Positions 8,089-16,444 of a stretch of 64,000 nt of DNA are shown here, piece after piece. Position numbers and translations under genes: made by a program. The first letter of the stretch is position 1. Each line of letters opens with the position of its first letter. Location: positions 149,315-213,314 of the forward strand of contig NZ_FNCG01000014.1 in NCBI RefSeq assembly GCF_900100945.1, given 5' to 3'. This stretch comes from Mucilaginibacter gossypii. Lineage in GTDB: Bacteria > Bacteroidota > Bacteroidia > Sphingobacteriales > Sphingobacteriaceae. Below the pieces are notes generated by a model. That model was not told the origin of the DNA and searched no databases. It saw only the letters and a list, made by a program, of their open reading frames with translations.

Positions 8089-8610
8089 TTATATTCCTTT
8101 TTGTTTAAGCGCGTCAACATCGGCGGGCATAATATCAACTATAGCGTATTGCTGAATGCCGGTAATAGCCAGCTCATCAAGCGTACTCACCAAATTGCTG
8201 TATTGCGATTTATCGCTTGGTTTTACCAATACTATCATGCTTTTGCCCGAGCCGTCGTGTACTTTTTTATTGGCTTCGATGATAGCCCTGCGAATGCCAT
8301 TGGCTGAAAAATCGGTTACCGAAGGTGCAATGATCGGATTTTTAAGCTCGCCCAGAAAATACATGGCCTTATTATTTTTGCCCAAAACAACAGTCAGTGT
8401 TCGGCTTGCCGGAACCGGCATTCCGTCGCCGCCGTCATCTGGCATAGCCAAATCCATAGCTTTTGGTTTAGCCAGCGTGGTGGTCATGATAAAAAAGGTA
8501 ATAAGCAGGAATGCAAGATCGACCATTGCAGTAAGATCAACGCGGGCGTTTATTTTTTTGCGTTTGTGCTTTCCGCCGCCATTTTGGGGAGATGAGTTTA
8601 ATTCGGCCAT
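8089..8610 (-). CDS. ExbD/TolR-type biopolymer transport protein
   Basis: 173 residues with a basic cytoplasmic N-terminus (KHKRKKINARVD), one membrane segment at about 27-46 starting at the conserved aspartate of VDLTAMVDLAFLLITFF, and a periplasmic domain. ExbD proteins work with ExbB to convert proton-motive force into mechanical work for TonB or similar systems. No exbB partner is nearby; the gene stands alone with its own terminator, inserted in what is otherwise an envelope-assembly block. The true partner is probably encoded elsewhere. Confidence 0.9.
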   Translation of the reverse strand: MAELNSSPQNGGGKHKRKKINARVDLTAMVDLAFLLITFFIMTTTLAKPKAMDLAMPDDGGDGMPVPASRTLTVVLGKNNKAMYFLGELKNPIIAPSVTDFSANGIRRAIIEANKKVHDGSGKSMIVLVKPSDKSQYSNLVSTLDELAITGIQQYAIVDIMPADVDALKQKGI

Positions 8611-8772
8611 GACTTTAAAGATTTTAGGTTAATAATCAGTACAATACTAAATTACAAAATTCAATATAAAAACAGAATTAAATATTATATTTTAAATTTA
8701 AAAAGAATTAAATATTGAATTATTATCTAAAGAGACGCAATAAATCCACAACACTTGTTAGGCCTGATGTAA

Positions 8773-9558
8773 TTAGAAGTAGCAGTTTGCTGTTACAAAA
8801 GTAAATGAGATTGTAAAGTTAAGGAAGAAGTAGGTATCATGCGATTTAAAGTCGCCGCGCTGAGAACCAACGGTGCCAATATAATTGCCGGTTTTTTCGC
8901 CCGAACGATCAGAAAGTAAAGCGCCGGTCGTGGTCATTTTGCTTTTATCGGCATATACACCGCTTACATCATCCAGGTAATCTGTAAATGCATAGCGGTA
9001 ACCCATATCGGCCATAACTGTAAACTTACCGGATAAATTATACTTGATACCTAAACCATACGGGATTACGACGGTGTTATTGCCATAAGGCTTAGCCTGG
9101 CCTTCGGTTTTTAGCTGCCTTAAGCCAACCTCGTGCCCGTTAAAATCCTGTGCACGCGGCGCGTAAGATGTAATACCTATACCTGTAAATATATAAGGGG
9201 TGTATTTGTTTCGTCCGGCATCGGGGATATAGTTCATAAAGTTAAACTCGCCGATAACACTTACCTCCCGCAATTGATCTTTAAAATTGAGGTTACGATC
9301 ACGAAACTGTTGATAGCCGGACCGATTGTCATAAGCCGATATATTACCAACACCAATATTCAGTTTAGCTGAAAAATAGCCATTAAAATTTCTTTTACCA
9401 AAGATACCCGCCGAAACGCCGCTTATTTTAACAGGGTTATTGGGGTTAAGATCACCTATGTACCCCGCACCGCCTATCGATCCGCCTATTTCCCAGGTTT
9501 GGGCCTGCAGCTGATAAGTTAAAAACAAGAATATGGCAAAAAGTAAAAATTTAGGCAT
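8773..9558 (-). CDS. Outer-membrane beta-barrel protein (DUF6089-like)
   Basis: 261 residues with a signal peptide (MPKFLLFAIFLFLTYQLQAQ) followed by TWEIGGSIGGAGYIGDLNPN, a region rich in alternating strands, and a C-terminus ending FTFVTANCYF. It sits 9 bases after nadK on the same strand, a neighbourhood in which DUF6089 proteins are common in Bacteroidetes. Its function is not established; an outer-membrane location is inferred from the signal peptide and barrel-like pattern. Confidence 0.75.
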   Translation of the reverse strand: MPKFLLFAIFLFLTYQLQAQTWEIGGSIGGAGYIGDLNPNNPVKISGVSAGIFGKRNFNGYFSAKLNIGVGNISAYDNRSGYQQFRDRNLNFKDQLREVSVIGEFNFMNYIPDAGRNKYTPYIFTGIGITSYAPRAQDFNGHEVGLRQLKTEGQAKPYGNNTVVIPYGLGIKYNLSGKFTVMADMGYRYAFTDYLDDVSGVYADKSKMTTTGALLSDRSGEKTGNYIGTVGSQRGDFKSHDTYFFLNFTISFTFVTANCYF

Positions 9559-9567
9559 TAATCAAAT

Positions 9568-10449
9568 TTAGTAATTACGGGCATCAAGGCCCCAAAGCAG
9601 TTTATTCCTTAACGTAGTTAAATAGCTTTCATTACTAAGGCGAATTAAATTTAACTGAAAACTGGCTTTTTGAACATGAAACTTAACTGTTTGATCTAAA
9701 ACTTCCGTCCGCGAATCGCAGGAGATGATATAATTGGCACTGCGGCTTTCCACCTCAAAACAAAGTTTGCTGGTATCAGGGAGCACTATAGGCCGCACGT
9801 TGAGATTATGGGGAGATACCGGGGTTACTACTATGCTATTTGATTGCGGAAAAATAATAGGCCCTCCGCAGCTTAATGAATAAGCTGTTGAGCCGGTTGA
9901 TGTTGAGATGATAATACCATCACCCCAATATGAATTTAAAAACTCATCGTTCAAAAATACATGGGTTATGATCATGGCGGCATCATCACGCTTATGGATG
10001 GTTACATCATTAAGGGCAAAATTATTGCTGCCAAAAACATTAGGGTCCGAGTCGACGGTAAGCAATTCACGGCAATCGCAGGTAAATTGTCTGTTCACCA
10101 CGGCATGAATGGCTGCCGTAATATCACTTTTATTAACACTGGCCAAAAAGCCCAGGCGGCCAAAGTTTATACCGATAACAGGGATCCCCGAATCGCGAAT
10201 CAAGGTAACCGTATCAAGCAGGGTACCATCGCCTCCAAGCGTTATAAAAATATCAATAAAGCCTTTTAAGGTTTCGGCGGGGCGCAACACTTTATATTGC
10301 ACTGTGGTTAGTTTATCCTGCAAATATTCGTGGAGTTGCTGGTGTACATAAATATCGACACCATGCTGTGCAAGGTTATCAAAAACCTGCTGTATAAAAG
10401 GTAAAACAGATGGCTCATTAAACGGCCTGCCGTAAACTGCTATTTTCAT
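9568..10449 (-). CDS. nadK: NAD kinase
   Basis: 293 residues. The diagnostic GGDGT motif is at 72-76 (LGGDGTLLDT), followed by GINFGRLGFLA, the NDVTIHK segment that binds substrate, and the glycine-rich TGSTAYSLSCGGPI. It phosphorylates NAD to NADP in the cytoplasm. The length is normal. It leads a pair with the downstream barrel protein. The 259-base gap upstream separates it from a divergent LuxR-type gene. Confidence 0.96.
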   Translation of the reverse strand: MKIAVYGRPFNEPSVLPFIQQVFDNLAQHGVDIYVHQQLHEYLQDKLTTVQYKVLRPAETLKGFIDIFITLGGDGTLLDTVTLIRDSGIPVIGINFGRLGFLASVNKSDITAAIHAVVNRQFTCDCRELLTVDSDPNVFGSNNFALNDVTIHKRDDAAMIITHVFLNDEFLNSYWGDGIIISTSTGSTAYSLSCGGPIIFPQSNSIVVTPVSPHNLNVRPIVLPDTSKLCFEVESRSANYIISCDSRTEVLDQTVKFHVQKASFQLNLIRLSNESYLTTLRNKLLWGLDARNY

Positions 10450-10708
10450 TTTTTAAAAAAGCGAATATCGAACTTTGAAAGTACATTAATGCAGCAAGGC
10501 GTAAATAATTAATACCGCATAAATTAAACACTACAATCCACCCATCATACATTTTTCTTATAATGGTAAATTTTGCACTATTGTTTGCTTATATTTCCTA
10601 ATAAAGCCATTTTAATTGCTTTAACAGATAAATAACTTCAAGGTAAAATAATTAAGTTTAACTATTTTGGCCTACCTTACCAATATTTAAACAACGGTTA
10701 TTTTATTG

Positions 10709-11371
10709 ATGGATAAAACTTTTACCCAAAAACTATCGGATATACAGTCAATAGCTGATGACCTTCCTTCTGCATTAATAATTCATGAGGTTGAAACGCT
10801 GCAGATAGTGTATATGAACAGCGTAGGTCTCGATATACTGGGTACCACACTTGATGAACTGCAGGCCATGGGCCCTGAAACATATCACGTTAAATATTTT
10901 AACACCGAAGACAGCAACGAATACGTACCCAAAATTTTGCACCTGATAAAAAGCAAAACACAGGAGCAGGTATCCTATTTTCAGCAGGTACGTGTACCTG
11001 ATAACCCCGAATGGCAATTATTTGTGAGCAATACCAAAGTTTTTGCACGCAATGAAGCAGGCGATGCTGCATATTTGTTAACTATTGCCAGCAGGCTTGA
11101 TCCTGTGCATCATATTACCACCAAGGTAAACAGGCTTATGCATGAGATCGCTTTTTTACGCCATAATAACCTGTTATTTTTAACGCTCACGCGGCGCGAA
11201 AAAGAGATTCTGAAATATATTGCCATGGGTATGAGCTCGGCCGAGATCAGCGCGAAGCTGTTCATTGCCCCGGCTACTGCCGAAACGCACCGTAAAAACA
11301 TCAAAAACAAACTGCACCTGAAAAATAATTATGATGCAGTGATGTTTGCGCAGGCTTATAATTTGGTCTGA
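10709..11371 (+). CDS. PAS-LuxR family transcriptional regulator
   Basis: 220 residues from the ATG at 10709; an adjacent TTG at 10706 is unlikely to be used. The N-terminal 130 residues resemble a PAS-type sensor fold (ALIIHEVETLQIVYMNSVGL). The C-terminal 65 residues form a LuxR/GerE helix-turn-helix: TRREKEILKYIAMGMSSAEI followed by SAKLFIAPATAETHRKNI. There is no receiver domain, so the signal is probably a bound ligand rather than phosphorylation. It is flanked by genes on the opposite strand; its target is unknown. Confidence 0.85.
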   Translation: MDKTFTQKLSDIQSIADDLPSALIIHEVETLQIVYMNSVGLDILGTTLDELQAMGPETYHVKYFNTEDSNEYVPKILHLIKSKTQEQVSYFQQVRVPDNPEWQLFVSNTKVFARNEAGDAAYLLTIASRLDPVHHITTKVNRLMHEIAFLRHNNLLFLTLTRREKEILKYIAMGMSSAEISAKLFIAPATAETHRKNIKNKLHLKNNYDAVMFAQAYNLV

Positions 11372-11380
11372 AATCATAAT

Positions 11381-11484
11381 AAGTCGGAAGTTCCGGGTCT
11401 TAAGTCAGTAGTTTAAATTGTCCGAAAGTCATACATAGCGGACTCAATACTTCGGACTAATGATTTAAGACTTCGGACTTAATA
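11381..11484. repeat. Inverted word-repeat tract between convergent genes
   Basis: The word ACTTCGGACT occurs at 11449-11458 and 11470-11479 and, with one mismatch, in inverted form (AGTCGGAAGT) at 11382-11391. GTCCGAAAGTC and GTCTTAAG are further variants. The whole gap between the LuxR gene and the CBS gene consists of such words arranged as an imperfect hairpin. It may terminate transcription from both sides, but it lacks a normal T-run. Confidence 0.5.
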
Positions 11485-12147
11485 CTACAAATTAAGGTAA
11501 TTCATGAGCGAATCATACCTGTCGCGGGTGGTATCGTTGATATCGGTATGATTAAAGGTAGCTTTGATATCATACTCATACCGAAGGAAGCTGGCAGTTA
11601 TGGCCGAAATATCCTGCTTGTTAACCTTAAGGGTAACTTCCATCCGGGTTGAATCGGGAAAGGACTGAACATAGGAGCTCAGGACCTGCGCGTTGTCTGA
11701 CTCAACTATCTGCGCCATGTGCGCAAGCGAATTATTTTTATTATTGATCTCCAGCACAATAATGCCTCCCGGTTGCGATACTGAAGTTATTTTTGCGAAA
11801 TATTCTGTAATGGCGTTAATAGATATCAACCCAAGATAGTTGCTTTTTGCATCAAGCACCGGTACAATGGTAAGCTGCTGCTCATAAAACAGGCGGATAA
11901 CATCATAAATATGCTGATCCTCCAGCACGTAGGGATTAACCAACGAAAGGGCCAGCGCACCTATGGGTGTTTGATAATCACTTTCGGCTATCAGGTCATC
12001 CTCGGCAAGCAAACCTAAAAACTGCTCTTCATTTACAATAGGCAAATGCCTGAGGCGAAACTCAATCATACGGTCAAGCACTTTCTGAATGGTATCAGAA
12101 GTGTGTACCGGCGGTATCGAGTCAGCTATCAGGTCAAGTGCTATCAT
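11485..12147 (-). CDS. CBS-domain protein
   Basis: 220 residues with two CBS motifs in the first 125 residues (VLDRMIEFRLRHLPIVNEEQ and IRLFYEQQLTIVPVLDAKSN), then a C-terminal ACT-like region starting at GGIIVLEINNKNNS. CBS pairs usually bind adenosine nucleotides and act as energy sensors. The gene directly abuts the upstream alpha/beta hydrolase (its ATG begins at the base after the hydrolase stop), so the two are co-translated. No effector domain is present. Confidence 0.85.
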   Translation of the reverse strand: MIALDLIADSIPPVHTSDTIQKVLDRMIEFRLRHLPIVNEEQFLGLLAEDDLIAESDYQTPIGALALSLVNPYVLEDQHIYDVIRLFYEQQLTIVPVLDAKSNYLGLISINAITEYFAKITSVSQPGGIIVLEINNKNNSLAHMAQIVESDNAQVLSSYVQSFPDSTRMEVTLKVNKQDISAITASFLRYEYDIKATFNHTDINDTTRDRYDSLMNYLNL

Positions 12148-12921
12148 CTATGCATTTACTTTGGTCTCTAATTTAGCTAAAAACTGTTTAAGTAAAGTAT
12201 TAAATTCTTCCGGGTGTTCCATCATAGGTGCATGGCCGCATTTATCAATCCAATGAAGTTCCGAATCGGGCAGCAGCTCATGAAATTCAACAGCTACCTC
12301 GGGCGGGGTGATCTTATCATTACGGCCCCATATCAAAGATACCGGGATAGTAATCTTATGCAGATCTTTTTTCATATTATGCCTGATGGCAGATTTTGCC
12401 ATGGCCAGCAAGCGGATCACCTTATGCCTGTCGTTAATGGTCTGAAAAACATCAAGCACCAACTCATCGGTGGCAATAGCCGGATCGTAAAATGTAAATT
12501 GCACTTTTTCGCGTACAAAATCAATACTCTCCCTGCGCGGAAAAGAGCCGCCGAAAGCATTTTCATATAAGCCCGAGCTACCAGTTAAAACAAGAGCCTT
12601 GATGTTTTCGGGATGCGTGGTTAAATAAACTAATGCCACATGCCCACCAAGCGAGTTACCCAATAAGGTAATATTGCTAAGCTTTTTAAACTTTATAAAC
12701 TTATGTACAAATTTCGATAAACTTTTTACCCCGGTACTAATCAGCGGCATGTCATAAACAGGCAGCATGGGGATAATAACCCTGTACTTTGATTTAAACT
12801 CATTAATAACACCATCCCAATTGCTCAACGCCCCCATTAAACCATGCAGCAGTAACAGCACCTCTCCTTCGCCCTCATCGATGTAACTAAAACCGTGTTC
12901 CTCTTTAAGCACGAACTCCAT
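12148..12921 (-). CDS. Alpha/beta hydrolase
   Basis: 257 residues with the complete catalytic set: oxyanion-hole region LLLLHGLMGALSNW, nucleophile elbow GNSLGG (Ser90), acid in IWGRNDKITP and histidine in CGHAPMMEHPEEF near the C-terminus. No signal peptide, so cytoplasmic. The substrate cannot be told from sequence. It is the first gene of a pair with the CBS protein, and a TAAGTTTG element lies 24 bases upstream of the ATG. Confidence 0.92.
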   Translation of the reverse strand: MEFVLKEEHGFSYIDEGEGEVLLLLHGLMGALSNWDGVINEFKSKYRVIIPMLPVYDMPLISTGVKSLSKFVHKFIKFKKLSNITLLGNSLGGHVALVYLTTHPENIKALVLTGSSGLYENAFGGSFPRRESIDFVREKVQFTFYDPAIATDELVLDVFQTINDRHKVIRLLAMAKSAIRHNMKKDLHKITIPVSLIWGRNDKITPPEVAVEFHELLPDSELHWIDKCGHAPMMEHPEEFNTLLKQFLAKLETKVNA

Positions 12922-12945
12922 ATAAAATATTAAAAATTAATTTTT

Positions 12946-12953
12946 CAAACTTA
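12946..12953 (-). promoter_or_regulatory. -7 element for the hydrolase-CBS pair
   Basis: The minus strand reads TAAGTTTG (perfect TAnnTTTG), 24 bases before the ATG at 12921. Confidence 0.5.
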
Positions 12954-13137
12954 TCTTATACCAAAATCGCTTTCAGTACAAATTCCTGTTATTCCGCTGT
13001 AAAATTAGTTTATTACGAACGACATTTAGCAAGTATAGTAATTATTTACCAATGTAGTAATGTTAAGCTTCTATTAATAAGATTAACATTAACACAACAT
13101 TGCACAAAAAAACGCTGTACTATTAAATGGTAAAAAC

Positions 13138-13587
13138 TTAACCTAATAACTGTTTAACCACCTCTGATATAGTTTTACCATCGGCCTTGCCTGCAAGCTC
13201 TTTACTGGCCATACCCATTACGCGGCCCATATCTTTTACGGATGTAGCGCCTATCCTGCCAATAAGCTCTTCAAGGTAGCCTTCAATTTCAAACTTGCTC
13301 ATTTGTTGCGGAAGGTATTCTTCAATAACCAGCATTTCGGCTATTTCCACCTGGTACAGGTCGTCGCGGTTTTGCTCCTTATAAATATCGGCCGATTCCT
13401 TACGCTGTTTTACCAGCTTTTGCAATACTTTAATTTCAGCATCCTCGGTTAGTTCATCTGCAGCACCTTTTTCGGTTTTCGCCAAAAGCAATGCCGATTT
13501 GATGGCACGCAACCCCTGTAAACGATCTGCCTGCTTGGCAAGCATGGCCAGTTTAATGTCCTGGTCTATTTGTGTAATTAATGACAT
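13138..13587 (-). CDS. yqeY: GatB/YqeY domain protein
   Basis: 149 residues from the ATG at 13587 (MSLITQIDQDIKLAMLAKQA). The open frame runs further upstream, but the added part comes from an intergenic repeat and the family starts at this Met. The segments VLQKLVKQRKESADIYKEQN and MGRVMGMASKELAGKADGKT are typical of YqeY, a stand-alone relative of the tRNA-binding tail of the GatB amidotransferase subunit. Exact role is not settled. It lies 150 bases downstream of an SDR gene on the same strand. Confidence 0.9.
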   Translation of the reverse strand: MSLITQIDQDIKLAMLAKQADRLQGLRAIKSALLLAKTEKGAADELTEDAEIKVLQKLVKQRKESADIYKEQNRDDLYQVEIAEMLVIEEYLPQQMSKFEIEGYLEELIGRIGATSVKDMGRVMGMASKELAGKADGKTISEVVKQLLG

Positions 13588-13590
13588 ATC

Positions 13591-13737
13591 TTTAATTAGT
13601 GAATTAATGAATTTTGATGTGCAAATTTCAGATATGCAAATATGCAGATTATTGAGTTTCCCATTTTCAAATCCCCAAATTGGCAAATTATCAAATTAAA
13701 AATCTGCACATCTGAAATTTGCACATCTGCACATCCA
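13591..13737. repeat. Inverted word-repeat tract between the SDR gene and yqeY
   Basis: An 18-base stretch GATGTGCAAATTTCAGAT (13616-13633) is repeated in perfect inverted orientation at 13710-13727, with a further TGCAGATT (13643-13650) / AATCTGCA (13701-13708) pairing inside. The loop is built from CAAAT/CCAAATTGGCAAAT words. A TTAGTGAATTAATGAATT block is at 13595-13612. If transcribed with the SDR-yqeY unit, the arms would pair into a hairpin just ahead of yqeY. Confidence 0.6.
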
Positions 13738-14496
13738 CTACCCTCTGAATATCGTACCTGCGTTGGCTTGTGCTGTAGGCATGATAACCAGGTCGTTAAT
13801 GTTAACATGTGCCGGTCGTGATGCAATGAACCAGATGGTTTCGGCCACATCTTCGGCCACCAATGGTTTAAAACCATCATAAACTTTTTTGGCCCTTTCC
13901 TTATCACCCTTAAAGCGCACCTCCGAAAACTCGGTTTCCACAGCTCCCGGGTGTATCGCCGTTACCTTAATACCGTGGGGTAAAAGGTCAATCCGCATAC
14001 CTTTATTTAAAGCATCAACTGCATGTTTGGTAGCGCAATATACATTTCCGTTGGCATAAACTTCCTTACCGGCAATCGAGCCAAGATTTATAATGTGCCC
14101 CTTACCATTTTCTATCATCCAGTTTGATACCACCCGGCTTACATACAGCAGGCCCTTGATATTGGTATCAATCATGGTTTCCCAATCATCAATACTGCCT
14201 TTTTGAATAGGATCAAGCCCCTGGCTTAAACCGGCGTTGTTAACCAATACCGTCACTTTCCTCCATTGGGCCGGCAAAGCTTCCAGGTTGTTAATGGTAT
14301 CTTCGCGGTTACGCACATCAAATGACGAAACCGCAACTTCTACGTTATACTTATCATTCAGGTGTTTGGCCAGTTTCTCTAACCTATCTAACCGGCGACC
14401 GGTTAATACCAGGTCATAGCCTTCGCGGGCAAAAACGTGTGCACATGCCTCGCCAATGCCGGCGGTAGCTCCTGTAATTAAGGCAATCTTACTCAT
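13738..14496 (-). CDS. Short-chain dehydrogenase/reductase (YdfG-like)
   Basis: 252 residues. The nucleotide-binding motif GATAGIGEA is at 9-17, NNAG at 86-89, catalytic Ser140, Tyr153 and Lys157 (YCATK) are all present, and the tail LVIMPTAQANAGTIFRG is characteristic of NADP-dependent 3-hydroxy-acid/serine dehydrogenases of the YdfG group. Cytoplasmic. The precise substrate is uncertain. It is upstream of yqeY on the same strand. Confidence 0.9.
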   Translation of the reverse strand: MSKIALITGATAGIGEACAHVFAREGYDLVLTGRRLDRLEKLAKHLNDKYNVEVAVSSFDVRNREDTINNLEALPAQWRKVTVLVNNAGLSQGLDPIQKGSIDDWETMIDTNIKGLLYVSRVVSNWMIENGKGHIINLGSIAGKEVYANGNVYCATKHAVDALNKGMRIDLLPHGIKVTAIHPGAVETEFSEVRFKGDKERAKKVYDGFKPLVAEDVAETIWFIASRPAHVNINDLVIMPTAQANAGTIFRG

Positions 14497-14629
14497 AGAT
14501 ATTGATAACTATAAACAGCGAAAATATGTTTTTTACTTTAAAATATTGTCGGTTGGGAGTAAGGATGTTTTTTGAAAGGGAGGATTTTACCCACCCCAAT
14601 ATCGGGTTGAAAACGCAAGTCTATTTTAA

Positions 14630-14650
14630 GCTCTCATTATAAATGAGAGC
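14630..14650. terminator. Perfect hairpin between porT and the SDR gene
   Basis: A 9-base perfect stem (GCTCTCATT / AATGAGAGC) with a three-base loop, 22 bases beyond the porT stop. It lacks a strong T-run on the minus strand, so it may be a weak terminator or an mRNA 3' end stabiliser. Confidence 0.45.
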
Positions 14651-14671
14651 GAGATTTAGGAAAATTACATT

Positions 14672-15406
14672 CTACTCAAAAATCAAACTAAACATAATGG
14701 TATGTAAGCCCAACCTGCTGAGGGGCGCCGAATAAGGGTTATACTCGCGCATCAGTACGTTGCCTAATGAATTGGAAATCTTAATCTCGGGCGAAAGCTT
14801 AAAAAATTCAAAATAAATATCACAACCCACGCCCGCCTCATACGAGGCAAAGCCACCTACGTTTTTAACCAGCTTCTCTGAAAGGTCAAGATTGGCATCC
14901 GCGTTTTTCTTAGAGCCTATGGCCTGGGTATATTTCAGGCCGCCTACAACATAAGCCCTGAAATCGCCCAACCTGTCTGATTTTAATTTCAATTGCAGGG
15001 GAATGTCAACCGAAGTGGTTTGTATTTTTTTATCCACATCTTCCGACGGATCGACATAAGAATAATGCAAAGCCCTGTCGGCAAAAATCAATGACGGTGT
15101 GGTGCGTACCTCAAGGTGCTCAGTGATCCTGTACCGGGTCAAAAAACCTACTCCGAAAGCCGGTGAACTTTTTGAGCTGATGCTGTTAAGCGGCCCTTTA
15201 ACCTGCACACCGTTCTCATCTAAAAACGCGTTGCGAAAATTGGGCTGGTTAACAATTTTAAAATCGGTGCTTACGTAAGTAAAACTGAAACCAAAGCTCA
15301 GATCCTGCTGATCGGCGCCGCCACCCCATGCCGGTACATGCTGCGCAAACAATAAATTGCTGCTAAAAATAAGTACAACTACAAGCAGGTAACGGTTTAT
15401 AATCAT
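14672..15406 (-). CDS. porT: PorT-family type IX secretion protein
   Basis: 244 residues with a signal peptide ending near NLLFAQ, then DLSFGFSFTYVSTDFKIVNQ and a strand-rich barrel-like body. This resembles PorT/SprT, an outer-membrane barrel needed for the type IX secretion system in Bacteroidetes. The assignment is strengthened by context: the gene overlaps the 3' end of ubiE by four bases, and a ubiE-porT pair is common in this phylum. A T9SS-sorted protein is encoded at 37161-37676. A generic PorT-like barrel of another function is the main alternative. Confidence 0.75.
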   Translation of the reverse strand: MIINRYLLVVVLIFSSNLLFAQHVPAWGGGADQQDLSFGFSFTYVSTDFKIVNQPNFRNAFLDENGVQVKGPLNSISSKSSPAFGVGFLTRYRITEHLEVRTTPSLIFADRALHYSYVDPSEDVDKKIQTTSVDIPLQLKLKSDRLGDFRAYVVGGLKYTQAIGSKKNADANLDLSEKLVKNVGGFASYEAGVGCDIYFEFFKLSPEIKISNSLGNVLMREYNPYSAPLSRLGLHTIMFSLIFE

Positions 15407-16134
15407 TTAATACCGGTGTATATTGAACAGATACCAAACGTTAAAGGCCTGCATTTGGTATTCTTAAAGCCTACTTTATCCATCAAACCCACAAAAGCCT
15501 GACCATCCGAAAAAGCAGCTACCGACTCCGGTAAATAGCTGTATGCTCTTGCATCTTTGCTGAACAATTTACCAATACCCGGGGTAATATAGCTGAAGTA
15601 AAAATTATATAACTGCTTTACCGGAAATACTTTAGGCTTTGAAAACTCAAGCACCACCACCTTTCCTCCGGGTTTTAGCACCCGAATTATATCAGCAAGG
15701 CCTTTTTCCAGGTTTTCAAAATTACGTACACCGTAGGCAACCGTAACAGCGTCAAACTCCGCGCCCTCAAACGGCAGTTTTTCCGAATCGCCCAGTTTTA
15801 CAGCAAATTTATCGCTCAAACCCCGTTTCGCTATTTTTTGCTCCGCGATGTCAAGCATCCCCCTTGAAATATCAACACCAATAATTTTTTCAGGTTTCAG
15901 GATAGATAAAGCCTCAAAAGCAAAATCGCCGGTGCCGGTAGCAACGTCCAGTATCAGCTTTGGTTTATCCTTTTTTAATTCGTTGATGGCTTTTTTACGC
16001 CAAATGATGTCAATACCAAGTGACAGGAAATGGTTAAGGAAATCATAGGTTTTTGATATATTGTTGAACATATCTGCTACCTGTTCTTTTTTGGTAGCCT
16101 GCTCGTCATGGTACGGTGTTATGGTTTTGCTCAT
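15403..16134 (-). CDS. ubiE: Demethylmenaquinone methyltransferase UbiE/MenG
   Basis: 243 residues. The SAM-binding motif LDVATGTGDFAFEAL is at about 62-76, GVDISRGMLDIAEQK follows, and VAYGVRNFENLEKGLADIIR and LKPGGKVVVLEFSKP are family signatures. It performs the last C-methylation in menaquinone synthesis; menaquinone is the expected quinone for complex I here. Translationally coupled to porT through an ATGA overlap. A TATCTTTG promoter element ends only five bases before the ATG, predicting a leaderless or nearly leaderless mRNA. Confidence 0.95.
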   Translation of the reverse strand: MSKTITPYHDEQATKKEQVADMFNNISKTYDFLNHFLSLGIDIIWRKKAINELKKDKPKLILDVATGTGDFAFEALSILKPEKIIGVDISRGMLDIAEQKIAKRGLSDKFAVKLGDSEKLPFEGAEFDAVTVAYGVRNFENLEKGLADIIRVLKPGGKVVVLEFSKPKVFPVKQLYNFYFSYITPGIGKLFSKDARAYSYLPESVAAFSDGQAFVGLMDKVGFKNTKCRPLTFGICSIYTGIK

Positions 16135-16444
16135 CGCAGCAAAGATAATGATTGTATAGTGAATGCTTTAATATTAAGAAAGCTGAAAGTGAATACTGAA
16201 ACAGGGCTGACAAGTTAACTCATCCCTACTTCGCTGCGCCCGTCACTCCTCTCTGCTTCGCAAAGCGGGGTTTTCGTTCTTCAGCTAAGTGTAGACCAGC
16301 TTAGTTGCCTATGCTCCTCGCTGTTACTAAATCGATATTAAGTTGCGCTAATTATGTAAATGTTAAGTCAATTCACTATTTTTAGAAACCAATTTCGGCC
16401 GGTAGTCCCGGCAAATCACATTTAAAATTTGTTTCCTTATCCTT
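16135..16444. other. Gene-free divergent region between ubiE and a Gfo/Idh/MocA gene
   Basis: 310 bases. At one end is the ubiE -7 element (16140-16147). The middle (about 16224-16335) holds a GC-rich segment with GCTTCGCAAAGC and partly inverted CAGCTAAG/CAGCTTAG words, resembling a dispersed intergenic repeat rather than a gene. No promoter with a perfect consensus was found for the plus-strand gene. Confidence 0.45.
16140..16147 (-). promoter_or_regulatory. -7 element five bases from the ubiE start
   Basis: The minus strand reads TATCTTTG then CTGCG then ATG. In Bacteroidetes the transcript begins a few bases after this element, so the mRNA should start at or almost at the ATG. Confidence 0.55.

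Noticed and set aside
7960..8307. 115-codon plus-strand frame overlapping the exbD 3' end
   Set aside because: Passes through the exbD terminator and antisense of exbD; composition not protein-like.
13061..13088. TGTTAAGCTT / AAGATTAACA stem downstream of the hydrolase promoter
   Set aside because: One mismatch and no T-run; weak evidence for a terminator of any gene.
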